Positions 24,998-33,730 are shown, counted from the first letter of the stretch. The stretch is DNA of 64,000 bases from Streptomyces violaceusniger Tu 4113 (GCF_000147815.2 NC_015957.1:1054001-1118000); one strand, 5' to 3'. Translations and numbers: made by a program. Notes: generated by a model from the sequence alone, not told the origin.

Positions 24998-25041
24998 CCG
25001 GACCACCCCGGCAGCTGTCCAGGCGAAAAGGGGTGGTCCGG
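24998..25041. terminator. Hairpin after the small-gene operon
   Basis: Perfect 12-bp arms CCGGACCACCCC (24998-25009) and GGGGTGGTCCGG (25030-25041) enclose a 20-base loop. It lies just past the end of the minus-strand operon that stops at 25084, as expected for a GC-type Streptomyces terminator without a T-run. Confidence 0.65.
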
Positions 25042-25083
25042 CATCGCTTCTTCGGTTGTTGCGCGTGATTCCGCCGAGGGACC

Positions 25084-25344
25084 TCAGTACCTCTGTCGGC
25101 CGCCCGGGTAACGGACTGGCTTTCGGCACTCCGGCGCGTCCTCAGGTGCGGCCTCGTCGCCGAGCGCGTAACACAAGGCGGCGTGCAACTGCTCCGCTTC
25201 CACCACCGTCAGCACCAGCGATGCCAGGGACGCGCGACCGGGGCGGCGCACGTGAAGCGGCAGTTCAAACAGACCGTCTGTCCTCGGACGCAGACCACGC
25301 CCCGGTGCGGGACCGACCTGCCAGCCGTCTGACGCCCGACTCAT
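25084..25344 (-). CDS. Hypothetical protein, third gene of coupled operon
   Basis: 86 residues with a basic first half (VGPAPGRGLRPRTDGLFELP) and a helix LVLTVVEAEQLHAALCYALG. The start overlaps the stop of the gene at 25341 (ATGA), so it is translated as part of the 25945-to-25084 unit. Not recognised. The chromosomal paralogous unit at 10452-10816 lacks an equivalent. Confidence 0.55.
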   Translation of the reverse strand: MSRASDGWQVGPAPGRGLRPRTDGLFELPLHVRRPGRASLASLVLTVVEAEQLHAALCYALGDEAAPEDAPECRKPVRYPGGRQRY

Positions 25345-25673
25345 TCGGTTCCCTCGTTCGTTTGAGTTGGTTTATCGCTCTCGCACTCGTCGGACACCAG
25401 CAGACGCCCGCCACGACTCTCCGCGATCCGGAGCGCATCCTGTAGTGCCTCGATCAGACGGTCCGAGAGGTAGCGGAGCTCTCGCACGTCCGCCTTTCGG
25501 TCGCGGAGCAGCAGACGGGCGTGACCGATGAGTTCAGCCCCCATCTGAAGCTGAACGGCTTCCATCTCGTCGGCCAGCCGCGACAGGTAGCCCTCACCGT
25601 CCGCGTCCGACACCAGGTAGCACGGCTTCCCAGCAGGGCCGGGCCACGGAAGCAATCGCGGTTGTGCACTCAC
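25341..25673 (-). CDS. Hypothetical protein, paralogue of 10452-10736
   Basis: 110 residues from a GTG at 25673. It shares with the chromosomal copy the start MSAxPRLLPWxxPxGKPCYLV, the helix SRLADEMEAVQLQMGAEL and the later helix LRYLSDRLIEALQDALRIAE. Overlaps on both sides show strict translational coupling. It lies opposite an XRE/TPR regulator, as in the chromosomal copy. Function unknown. Confidence 0.72.
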   Translation of the reverse strand: MSAQPRLLPWPGPAGKPCYLVSDADGEGYLSRLADEMEAVQLQMGAELIGHARLLLRDRKADVRELRYLSDRLIEALQDALRIAESRGGRLLVSDECESDKPTQTNEGTE

Positions 25674-25945
25674 CTGACCACCACCATCCCGTGCGGCGCG
25701 CAGAGCAGTTCCACCCGAGGCACGTCCTTCCGACGCTCATGAGCCACCAGATACGGTCGGACAAGCTGCACGTCCTCGCCGCGCAGCACAGGCTTACGCG
25801 ACATCTGGTGCACACGAGGCAGTTGCAACGTCGGGGCATCAGCACAGTCCACCGGCCGACGTGTCCCAACCGTGCGATGACGTCCCCGGCCGGGCCGCAG
25901 CACTCTCACCAACGGTTCGAAGACCCTGCCGATACAGTTCCGCAT
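25670..25945 (-). CDS. Hypothetical protein (91 aa), first gene of coupled operon
   Basis: The ATG at 25943-25945 has GAGGAAG about 8 bases upstream. The protein is basic at the start (RVLRPGRGRHR) and carries the segment VRPYLVAHERRKDVPRVELL, which I have seen in short Streptomyces proteins next to XRE regulators. The chromosomal counterpart at 10733-10816 keeps only the two ends of this gene. No catalytic motif is visible. Confidence 0.6.
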   Translation of the reverse strand: MRNCIGRVFEPLVRVLRPGRGRHRTVGTRRPVDCADAPTLQLPRVHQMSRKPVLRGEDVQLVRPYLVAHERRKDVPRVELLCAPHGMVVVR

Positions 25946-26052
25946 GTCGACCTGCTTCCTCAGGTTGGCCACGCCCCGGGACGCACGCCCGCGTCGCCGG
26001 GGTCCTGTGGCGGATGAAAAACCGGCTGAGTATTCATGCTGGTGACATGCGA

Positions 26053-26090
26053 AGCCCCCAACTTTCACAGTTGAGTGAAAGCCGGGGGCT
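26053..26090. terminator. Hairpin terminator after the XRE/TPR gene
   Basis: Outer arms AGCCCCC (26053-26059) and GGGGGCT (26084-26090) and inner arms CTTTCAC (26062-26068) and GTGAAAG (26075-26081) close a 6-base loop. The structure follows the stop of the minus-strand regulator at 26106 and precedes the next minus-strand operon. Confidence 0.75.
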
Positions 26091-26105
26091 ACTGCGGTGA
26101 AAGTG

Positions 26106-27290
26106 TCAGAGGCCCACCCAAGCAGCCAGGTGATCCAGGCTGTCCGGGGTGCGACGGGACAAGTGGATCAGGCCCCGGATGGTCTCGCGAGCGCCCGCGT
26201 GGTACCTGGTCTGCTGCGGCGCCAGCTTCCGCGCGGTCACGATCGATTTCAAGGCCGCTTCAGAGCGCCCTGCTTCCATCTGGGCGCGTGCCTGGTCCAC
26301 GTAGAAGTGAGCGGCGCGGGAGACAGCCCAGTCCTGCGGTATCCGCACCTTCGCGGCCTCTTGCAGAGCTTCGCCGTAGTGTCGCATCTCGACATGAGCC
26401 GACACCGCGTGCACGGTGACGTTCGTGGGGCCGAAGGACAGCCAGTGCACGTCCGTCGCTTCGCCTGTCCGGTCCGCGTAGGACCGGGCCTCGGTGAGGT
26501 GGTTCTTTACCGCGTCTTCGTCATGAGCGCGGGCAGCGATGATGCTTGCTCCGAGGTGAAGCTGCCCGGCAACAGCATGCCGCTCTCGCGACTGCGGAGA
26601 CTGTTCCAACAGCCCCTGCCCGGACGCTACGAGCCGCTGACCGATGGTGTACTCGCCCTCTCGGAAGTAGACGAGGGCACGCATGTACTGGCGCACTGCG
26701 GAGAGCAACGGATCGGATGCCCGCGAGGCAGCCCAGTCCATACGGTCCAGAGCCACCGTGGACAAGTCGTAGTAGCCCAGCTTCACGGCCAGGTCATGCG
26801 CGGTGCGGTAGGTACTCGACAGGGCAGCCCACAACTCGGACGACGGCGTCCGATACGCGGCTGTAGTGATCTCCGCCATCGTTCCTGGGAGATCAAGGGC
26901 AGCATCATGGAGCTTCGTCGCCCGGACCTGCTGACACAGAGCTTGGGCAGCCGCGACGAGCTGAGGAGTGGGGCGCGGCGTGATCGCCGGATCGGCCCCC
27001 AGGTCGTAGAGGTCGAGAGCTTCACGGATCGGGCGGACCAACGCGGCCAACCGGTCCTTCTGTAGCTCGGTCACGTAGGGCTGTCCGGTCAGTGCCGTGA
27101 CGTCGATGCACAGCGCTTTCGCGACAGCGGCCACCAGGTCAGGGCTGGCTGGCTTGTGCCCGGACTCAACTTGGGTGAGCAGGCTGTAGGAGTAGGGGAC
27201 TTTCTGAGTCAGCCCCCGCTGAGTCAGCCCAGCCCGTTTCCGGTGATGTGCGATCCGAGCGCCCGTGTGCTCGTCGTCGGGGAGCGGCAT
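26106..27290 (-). CDS. XRE-family regulator with TPR-like domain
   Basis: 394 residues from ATG 27290 with GGGAGG 6 bases upstream. The N-terminal XRE HTH (ARIAHHRKRAGLTQRGLTQK, then SLLTQVESGHKPASPDLVAA) is followed by a long helical TPR-like region, including ALSSTYRTAHDLAVKLGYYD. It is divergent from the flavoprotein gene, which it likely regulates, and lies upstream of a second small-gene operon. Related in layout, but not closely in sequence, to the regulator at 10972-12321. Confidence 0.85.
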   Translation of the reverse strand: MPLPDDEHTGARIAHHRKRAGLTQRGLTQKVPYSYSLLTQVESGHKPASPDLVAAVAKALCIDVTALTGQPYVTELQKDRLAALVRPIREALDLYDLGADPAITPRPTPQLVAAAQALCQQVRATKLHDAALDLPGTMAEITTAAYRTPSSELWAALSSTYRTAHDLAVKLGYYDLSTVALDRMDWAASRASDPLLSAVRQYMRALVYFREGEYTIGQRLVASGQGLLEQSPQSRERHAVAGQLHLGASIIAARAHDEDAVKNHLTEARSYADRTGEATDVHWLSFGPTNVTVHAVSAHVEMRHYGEALQEAAKVRIPQDWAVSRAAHFYVDQARAQMEAGRSEAALKSIVTARKLAPQQTRYHAGARETIRGLIHLSRRTPDSLDHLAAWVGL

Positions 27291-27424
27291 GCATGCCTCC
27301 CTTTCATGACTCACTCAACGGAAACGCTACCCGCCAGGCCACGGCAGAAGACGTTGAACGGCGATCTCAACCCTGAGCGGGGCGGGGTTTGCGGAGGGAG
27401 GGCGCCGCACGGTGGACTGCCCAC

Positions 27425-27988
27425 ATGACCGCGAACCGTGTGCTCTACCTGTTCGGAAGTGCCGCCCCGCCGGTGCTGAACATCGCTGGTGTGATCGAAC
27501 GTGCGCAGGCGGCCGACTGGGATGTCTGCCTCGGATTGACCCCTACGGCCGCACGCTGGCTTGACGACGAGCTGCCAGCGTTGGAGGAGCTGACCGGGCA
27601 CCCGGTGCGCAGTCAGTACAAGCTGCCCCGGGAGCCGGACGCCTGGCCCCCTGCGGATGTCGCGGTCCTGGCGCCCGCCACCTTCAACACGATCAACCAG
27701 TGGGCACTGGGGATCACCGAGAAGTTCATCGTGGGATTCGTGGCCGAGGCCATCGGCAAGCGCATCCCCACCGTGGCCATGCCGTGCGTCAACGCCGCCT
27801 ACGTCCAGCACACCCAGTTCGACACCAGCGTTGCCACGCTGCGCGCGATGGGGGTGCGCGTGCTGTACGGGGAAGGCGGATTCGTACCCAACAAGCCGGG
27901 CCAGGGCCGACCGGAGAACTATCCGTGGCACCTGGCCCTGGAAGCGGCTGCCTCAGCCGTCAGCGGGCGCGATCCCGGTGGGGCATGA
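27425..27988 (+). CDS. Flavoprotein (HFCD/PPC-decarboxylase-like)
   Basis: 187 residues from ATG 27425. The pattern VLYLFGSAAPPV at the N-terminus, CLGLTPTAARWL, then VAVLAPATFNTINQWALGIT is that of homo-oligomeric flavin-containing Cys decarboxylase proteins (as in Dfp/EpiD), which bind FMN. The reaction is unknown. It commonly pairs with XRE/TPR regulators in Streptomyces. Its 3' end overlaps att site C, so it marks the right edge of segment 1. Confidence 0.78.
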   Translation: MTANRVLYLFGSAAPPVLNIAGVIERAQAADWDVCLGLTPTAARWLDDELPALEELTGHPVRSQYKLPREPDAWPPADVAVLAPATFNTINQWALGITEKFIVGFVAEAIGKRIPTVAMPCVNAAYVQHTQFDTSVATLRAMGVRVLYGEGGFVPNKPGQGRPENYPWHLALEAAASAVSGRDPGGA

Positions 27989-28046
27989 GCCGCCCTCGGA
28001 CGGGTCACTTAGTTTGACGCCCGTGCACCGGACACAACCATGACCG
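27953..28046. other. att site C, segment 1/segment 2 junction
   Basis: The arm GGGTCACTTAGTT (28002-28014) and core GACGCCCGTGC (28016-28026) match site A at msrA. On the minus strand the left half encodes an MsrA-like tail, [20 protein letters not shown] and a stop at 27953. The right half differs from the other copies and has no clear GTGACCC arm (only ATGACC at 28040-28045). This fits a junction made by stacked insertion. Confidence 0.72.
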
Positions 28047-28056
28047 TACCGAGGAC

Positions 28057-28078
28057 TTGACGTGCCTACGGTCCGTAG
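28057..28078 (+). promoter_or_regulatory. Candidate promoter/operator of the Trypco1-caspase operon
   Basis: TTGACG (28057-28062) is followed at once by a perfect palindrome CTACGG-T-CCGTAG (28066-28078), about 170 bases before the first gene. The TTGACG...TGCCTACG order also resembles the attP core sequence at 16.57 kb, so it may instead be a decayed att or integrase-promoter relic of segment 2. No other strong signal is seen in 28079-28249. Confidence 0.35.
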
Positions 28079-28249
28079 ATCGCACCTCGCCCGTGTTGGC
28101 GCGCCGAAGTGCCGCCATCTATCCCCTCCGGTGTTACCAGAGCCACACCGAGGCAGGCCAACATGTCGCAAGTTCTTGCGTAAGCCCTGTGAGCGGCCTA
28201 GCTCGTGGCTACGCTCTACAGGAGGAACCGTCAAGGTGGGGGGACGTAG

Positions 28250-28615
28250 GTGTCATTGGGCAACCAGGCACAGATCAATGGCCTTGAAGTCGTGGTGAGG
28301 CTAGATCCCGAGGAAGCGGACGCGGAAGCGAACCGCTCCGCGGGCACAAAAGGGCTCCGCCGACCAGGCAGCACTTCTGAGTTCACAGCGGTGACTCTCA
28401 CGTCAGAACGTCTACGGGAAAGCATCGAGAGCGCGGTCGGCACCCTACGCGATGTATTCGAGCGTGTAGCAGACACCACAGGGCGTTTTCCCCTCAAGGA
28501 GGTGCAACTGTCATTTGAGATCTCCGCCAAGGGAGGGATTCGCCTAATCGGCACTAGTGAGGTGGAGGGAAAGGGAGGAATGACCCTGATCTTCGGCACG
28601 CGCAGCTCGGAATAA
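28250..28615 (+). CDS. Trypco1-domain protein (CU044_2847-type)
   Basis: 121 residues from a GTG at 28250. It has a short strand-rich start (QINGLEVVVRLDPEEA), a central helix pair (LRESIESAVGTLRDVFERVA) and the end signature LKEVQLSFEISAKGGIRLIG with a final GMTLIFG strand. This is the trypsin-co-occurring domain 1 pattern known from bacterial conflict systems, where it accompanies proteases and signalling ATPases and is thought to be an adaptor. The stop is 15 bases before the caspase-HSP90 gene, so they form an operon. GC content drops here. Confidence 0.75.
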   Translation: MSLGNQAQINGLEVVVRLDPEEADAEANRSAGTKGLRRPGSTSEFTAVTLTSERLRESIESAVGTLRDVFERVADTTGRFPLKEVQLSFEISAKGGIRLIGTSEVEGKGGMTLIFGTRSSE

Positions 28616-28630
28616 TAAGGGTGCCATAAA

Positions 28631-31600
28631 ATGCACAGGGCTCTTTTGCTCTTCGTGAACCAGTATGAGACCACGGACTGGCCAGACCTGCAGTTCCTTT
28701 CGAGGGAGTATCAAGCAGTCCGAGAGTCGTTATCCGCCCATGGCTACTACATCGACCAGGGGAGCGCCTGCGGGGATCTTGACGCGTCTACGCTAAATGA
28801 ACGGATTGAGGCTTTCATTCAGGGAGGGCGCCCGAGAGACCATCTAGTCGTCTATCTCAGTGGCCATGGGTATCATTTCGATCGCACACACTGGTTTGCC
28901 GCGCATGATTCCAAGCTGACTGGCCAGCAGACCATGAGCGTAACTAACGTAAAACTTGATGGAGGTTGGGCTGATCTCGTAGAAGCAAGCGACGTAGAAC
29001 AGGTTCTGTTTATAGTTGACGCTTGCCGAGATCGACTCATTGACTCCCGTTACCCTTCTCACATGCCGGCCGTGTCTCCACCGGAAGGCTCTGAACGACT
29101 TACCTACCTAATGGCATGCGCTCCCGAGCAGCCAGCTGTTTTCCTATCTACTGATTCAATCGAGAGTGAGACGTTTAGCCTATTCACACAGGCCTTCCGA
29201 GAAGTCCTGTCAGACATCGACGGTCATCTCCCCGTAGATCTACTGCGCAGGATGATGGAAGAGGTGATGGGCGACCTTCATGCACACCACTGCAGCAGTG
29301 CTCCCATCCAGGTGCCCCGCCTAAGCGGAGAAGAGGGCACTCTAAGATTTCCAATCTTACCCGATCGGTGCCCCAAGAGCGCCAAAGAACTAGCCTCGAA
29401 GAATGCTGTCTGGGAAATGACCTCTTCCGGTCATCAGAGGAACCGTGCCCAGTATGAGGTAGGACTGGTGTGCTCTCGCCTAGATGAAAATATCCGGGAA
29501 GAGCAGCGGCTGCTGCTATCTGACCCGTGGATTGATTGGCATGCGCATGGGCGGACGTCTCAAAATCTAGAAGAGGTGATCGGCTACCTTCCGAGGGACT
29601 CCCAATTCGCGACAGCTGAGGTAGCCCTCTTGGTGCTCCTACCTCACTTGTACCACGGTTTTCGAATTCGGTTGGCGCGGCAAGTCGATCAAATCCTTAA
29701 CCGGTCCTTTGAGGCGCTCGCCGGCACGCACGAGGCGTGGTTGCCATACCCTCGACTGCAGCGCCAAACGGAGTCCAGGCTCAGCTCTATAAGAGGACGC
29801 CGTGACCGGAAAATTGCAGATTCATGGGTGCTGCACCAATATCTAGCTCGACCTGGCGATGCCCATAAGCACGAAGATGAGTTGCTGCGTTATCTCGATG
29901 TAGTACTAGCCGGGACCGATGAACTCACAGACGTTCTAACAATTGATACGGTTTCATGGCTGTTTCGAGCCATGTTCTACGGGGGGAGCACACTAGCGGA
30001 GGAACCCGATTTCTACCCCGGCCGGAGGGAAATCCGCTATCAGTTGATTGGGTATATTCTCGCTGCTTCTCAAGCAATGGCTCTAGATATAGCTGAGCTA
30101 CCGCCTGTACTGGTGGAGCATTCAGGAGGAAAAGACCGCATAACATTCCTGCAGATCAGAGAAACCATAAGGAATGCGAGATGGCAGGCCGCTGGTCGCA
30201 CCCTCCGCCTTGAGGCACGCTGTCCGCACCAAGCCGTGATGGTAGCCCTACAAGAACGAGCAGATTCTTTAGACGGCCTACTTTACACAGCAACGGGTGT
30301 CAGGGGATTGGAAAGGCTCCCGAACAGGGCCTCTGGTGACGGGGTAGGTCCTGAAGAGGACGCGCAAACGGGCCGCTTGAAATTTCTGCCCGTTGCAACT
30401 CGGTTCGGGCTCGATGGCACAAGGGTTCGAGACCTCTTGGCTGGCGAACAGTTGTATTCCGATAGATCTCTAGCCGTACGAGAGCTCTATCAGAATGCCC
30501 TAGATGCCTGCAATGTGCGCAAGGCGCGGGAAAGCTTCAGGCCTGGAGAAGGCGAAGACACATGGCAGGGCCGAATCGAGATTCGCCAGGGCTCGGTCGG
30601 AAGTGTGCGATTTGTTGAATGCATTGATAACGGTTCAGGCATGGGTCGGGGGGAATTACTTCATGCTTTCGCCCAAGGCGGGGTTCGACTCTCCCATTTG
30701 ATGGAGTTCCAGGAGGAGAAGCTGCAATGGCGAAGGAAAGGCATTTCATTTTACGAGAACAGTCGATTTGGCATTGGTGTGCTCAGCTACTTCATGCTCG
30801 CCGATGAAATTGAGGTGACTACCTGTAAGTTCCATAGGGACCGGACGAGGGGGCGCGTTCTGAAGGTCGCTATAACTGGTCCCGATAACCTATTTCATGT
30901 TGAGGAGAGCACAGACGACGTCGAATTCCTGGGCGAAGCCTGTGGTACGCGCGTTCGACTCTACCTACGTAGTGACGTTAGCGATTTTTCATGTGTGGCG
31001 GCTCTTCGACCTGTCCTGGGCGTAGCTGTGTACAACACTGCCGCTGAGTTTGAGGGCGAGCGCGATCTTTGGGAGCCGAACACCTATATCAGTAGAAGTG
31101 CTTCCTTTGATCAAGGACGCATCGATGCTTCAGGGAATGTGGTAGCTGATCCGGGTGGCGAGGTTTTTTGGTGCGAGTATGGTGGGGCCCTGCTCGTCGA
31201 TGGGATTTCCGTCGAAGGCAGTTGGGGTATTCCTGTCGACCAATCCAAGATGGCCGACCGTACTAATGTCATGCATATTCCGGGTGCTGTCGTTAATCTC
31301 AGAGGCGCAGTAATCGTATCGGATGGACAAAGGAAAAGGGTTCCACGACTGACAGTTGACCGCAACCAAATCATCGACGATGTCTCCGAGCCAGTAACGA
31401 GGAAGTTGCGGGCGGCGACTACGAGCTTGATGTCTGCCGATTTCCTTACGAGCCGTTGGCTTGAAAAGGCGGCTAACGTAGAACCGCGACTTGCTGATGT
31501 TATAGTCGAGGGGCTGGTCGACCTTGATGCCAGTCTGGCTTACGATGACGGGTTCGCTCCGATGGGGCGCACAGGATATTTTCCCGGAGACGAAGTACTT

Positions 31601-33715
31601 CGCGCTGACTGGCAGAGTGGAAACTTCGTTGAGCGAGACCTGAGCTCAGTGAATGCATTGCCGGACGCGCCTACGGTCGCCTACCTTCCGCCGCACCTGT
31701 CTCTGTGGCGATATGCTGCCCACTTCCCGGACGAAGTGAAGCAATGCCTAGATGATCTATGTCCTGCAGACTGGGACACTGCAGTAATTCGGCCGGCACT
31801 GCCTTCTGATTCTCTCCTACTTGGCGGCAACCTAAGTGCGCTTGCCGCACAACGGTGGGACGCTCACAGTAGTTTGGCTAGAGCCCTCCACGCCTCTCGA
31901 AGGCTTCACGGGGACTTAGCTTCCGTAATTCAACAGCTTGAGACCCTAGGCCAGTCTGTGCCGTTCGCATCCAAGGCTCTTTCGATGCTGAGGCCAGTCC
32001 TCTACTCATTGCTGGGAGCACAAAGAGAAAGGGGTGACTATCGACCGTTTCCTCAGAGGTCGCCCATTTCGCCCGTATCGTTGTTGCAGGCCTGTCATAG
32101 CGCCAAAGTAACTGTTCCAGAAGCAATCAGCATTCTGACTGATTTCGGCTATGACGTATCTCGCTGCATCCCACTGAAAGAGGAAGGGAGTGAGACATCG
32201 AAGCTGGCCATGATCTTGCTCAGCGACAGGTTTGATGGACGATCTCCCTGGTTCACGGGTACCTTTGACACTCGGAGAGTGATAGCCGCATCCGAAAAAC
32301 TCCGCTTAAGTGTTAAGCAAGCTAGGGCCGCATACGGCGAGCTGGGATACAAACCACCTATCGACACTTACATCGGCGCTGACTATAAGTTGCACCGCGC
32401 TTTGAGTCGCAGCTGTGTCCGTTCCGGCCGGGCGAATGTCGCGGACGTTATCCGCGCTGCGCACACAACCGGGGAATCTCCACTGACCATCGCTAAGAGG
32501 CTCCAGGCCTTTGGGATGCGAGTGGAGGGAGAAGTTCCACACGTTACGCCGGAAGGTGCAGGTCTTCTAAACCAATCTGGAGGAGTCTATCGAACCGTAG
32601 ATCCCGCACAGCCTGTTTCGCTTCCTGTGCTCAACTTTCTTGCTGCACGCACTGGCATGACGCTGGAAATGGTTGCTCACCAGTTGAGCGAGATGGGGCT
32701 CGAAGTTCCTTTCGAAACCTACCCTGATGCTTTAATTGATCGGGATATCTCTCTCTTGGCTGAGGGGCTGGACACGAGCGAATATCGAAAAACTGACTGG
32801 CTCGACCCTACGGTGGAGGTACCGCTTGCACACGTAGTGCTAGCTGCTGAATCTTTCCGTATGAGTTCTGACGCTGTTAGGGATCGACTTGCTGCGCTGG
32901 GGATGAGAGTTCCCGAGATCCCCGATGAGTTGCCTAAAATGGGCGGCGACTACCAGGAGTTCACTGTCCTTCGGGATTGGATCCCCTACAGAAACCGCCG
33001 TGCAGTGCCCCTGGGGGCTGTTCTGTGGTGCGCTAGATGGCGGGGTGGGTCAATTTCTAGAGCCGTCCAGTATCTGGAACAGAGGGGATATATTGTTCGT
33101 GATGTCCCGGAAGATCTCCAGCGGGCCGATGAGCTCGACGTTGCTCTACTTGAGAACGTTCACGCGATTTCATTTACGGATTGGATGTCTACGGAGGCCG
33201 TAGTCCGGGCTGCGGAAATTGCAGGTGTTTCGGTGGTTGCTGCTCGTAAGCGTCTCATGGAACTGGGTATCAAAGTTTCGTACCCGGGTACGCATACTTA
33301 CCATCACAGAGATGGTGAACTTTTCAAGCAGATCAAGGGTCCGGTCGACTTTGTGTCAGCCGCTTTGGTCCTAGTGGTATCGGATCATTGCTCACGCAGC
33401 CCGCTAGAAGTCTCGTTGAGACTCCAGGCTGCTGGTTTCACAGTCCAGGACTTTGAGTATCCCAGTGGCCGGCCAAGCCCATCTGATTTGACCATGTTGA
33501 GAGTCAAGGCTTCGGTTGGGGGGGATTACGTTCCGGTCGCTGAACCAGTCGAGCTTGAGCATCTCCTCCTTGCTGCCCACAGGCTAGGTTGCTCTATTCG
33601 CGATGTCGCGGAGAGGCTTTCGGTGTTGGGAATGGTGGTTCCCGACGTTGGGGATGCTGTAAGACAGGCTTGGAGTTTGGTACCGAAGGGCGTAAGCGTG
33701 AGTGGCTGGACCTGA
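28631..33715 (+). CDS. Caspase-like protease + HSP90-type ATPase + nine wHTH-like repeats (1694 aa)
   Basis: Residues 1-240 are a caspase-like (C14) domain: strand LLLFVN, catalytic His79 in YLSGHGYHF and Cys132 in FIVDACRD. About 250-590 is helical and unassigned. About 590-930 is a GHKL/HSP90 ATPase: E618, N622 and D625 in the N-box, D666-N-G-S-G-M as G1, and SRFGIGVLSYF (711-721) as G2. From about 1145 nine repeats of a 28-residue helix-helix-strand unit follow, spaced about 53-68 residues. The HSP90 part probably senses and gates the protease. At least six TTA codons are present. Preceded by AAGGGTG; no signal peptide. Confidence 0.82.
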   Translation: MHRALLLFVNQYETTDWPDLQFLSREYQAVRESLSAHGYYIDQGSACGDLDASTLNERIEAFIQGGRPRDHLVVYLSGHGYHFDRTHWFAAHDSKLTGQQTMSVTNVKLDGGWADLVEASDVEQVLFIVDACRDRLIDSRYPSHMPAVSPPEGSERLTYLMACAPEQPAVFLSTDSIESETFSLFTQAFREVLSDIDGHLPVDLLRRMMEEVMGDLHAHHCSSAPIQVPRLSGEEGTLRFPILPDRCPKSAKELASKNAVWEMTSSGHQRNRAQYEVGLVCSRLDENIREEQRLLLSDPWIDWHAHGRTSQNLEEVIGYLPRDSQFATAEVALLVLLPHLYHGFRIRLARQVDQILNRSFEALAGTHEAWLPYPRLQRQTESRLSSIRGRRDRKIADSWVLHQYLARPGDAHKHEDELLRYLDVVLAGTDELTDVLTIDTVSWLFRAMFYGGSTLAEEPDFYPGRREIRYQLIGYILAASQAMALDIAELPPVLVEHSGGKDRITFLQIRETIRNARWQAAGRTLRLEARCPHQAVMVALQERADSLDGLLYTATGVRGLERLPNRASGDGVGPEEDAQTGRLKFLPVATRFGLDGTRVRDLLAGEQLYSDRSLAVRELYQNALDACNVRKARESFRPGEGEDTWQGRIEIRQGSVGSVRFVECIDNGSGMGRGELLHAFAQGGVRLSHLMEFQEEKLQWRRKGISFYENSRFGIGVLSYFMLADEIEVTTCKFHRDRTRGRVLKVAITGPDNLFHVEESTDDVEFLGEACGTRVRLYLRSDVSDFSCVAALRPVLGVAVYNTAAEFEGERDLWEPNTYISRSASFDQGRIDASGNVVADPGGEVFWCEYGGALLVDGISVEGSWGIPVDQSKMADRTNVMHIPGAVVNLRGAVIVSDGQRKRVPRLTVDRNQIIDDVSEPVTRKLRAATTSLMSADFLTSRWLEKAANVEPRLADVIVEGLVDLDASLAYDDGFAPMGRTGYFPGDEVLRADWQSGNFVERDLSSVNALPDAPTVAYLPPHLSLWRYAAHFPDEVKQCLDDLCPADWDTAVIRPALPSDSLLLGGNLSALAAQRWDAHSSLARALHASRRLHGDLASVIQQLETLGQSVPFASKALSMLRPVLYSLLGAQRERGDYRPFPQRSPISPVSLLQACHSAKVTVPEAISILTDFGYDVSRCIPLKEEGSETSKLAMILLSDRFDGRSPWFTGTFDTRRVIAASEKLRLSVKQARAAYGELGYKPPIDTYIGADYKLHRALSRSCVRSGRANVADVIRAAHTTGESPLTIAKRLQAFGMRVEGEVPHVTPEGAGLLNQSGGVYRTVDPAQPVSLPVLNFLAARTGMTLEMVAHQLSEMGLEVPFETYPDALIDRDISLLAEGLDTSEYRKTDWLDPTVEVPLAHVVLAAESFRMSSDAVRDRLAALGMRVPEIPDELPKMGGDYQEFTVLRDWIPYRNRRAVPLGAVLWCARWRGGSISRAVQYLEQRGYIVRDVPEDLQRADELDVALLENVHAISFTDWMSTEAVVRAAEIAGVSVVAARKRLMELGIKVSYPGTHTYHHRDGELFKQIKGPVDFVSAALVLVVSDHCSRSPLEVSLRLQAAGFTVQDFEYPSGRPSPSDLTMLRVKASVGGDYVPVAEPVELEHLLLAAHRLGCSIRDVAERLSVLGMVVPDVGDAVRQAWSLVPKGVSVSGWT

Positions 33716-33730
33716 GCCTCTGGCTACCGC

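Noticed and set aside
27953..28234. Minus-strand 93-codon frame reading through att site C
   Set aside because: Only its last part (the msrA-like tail) is meaningful. Upstream residues look random and no start signal is present.
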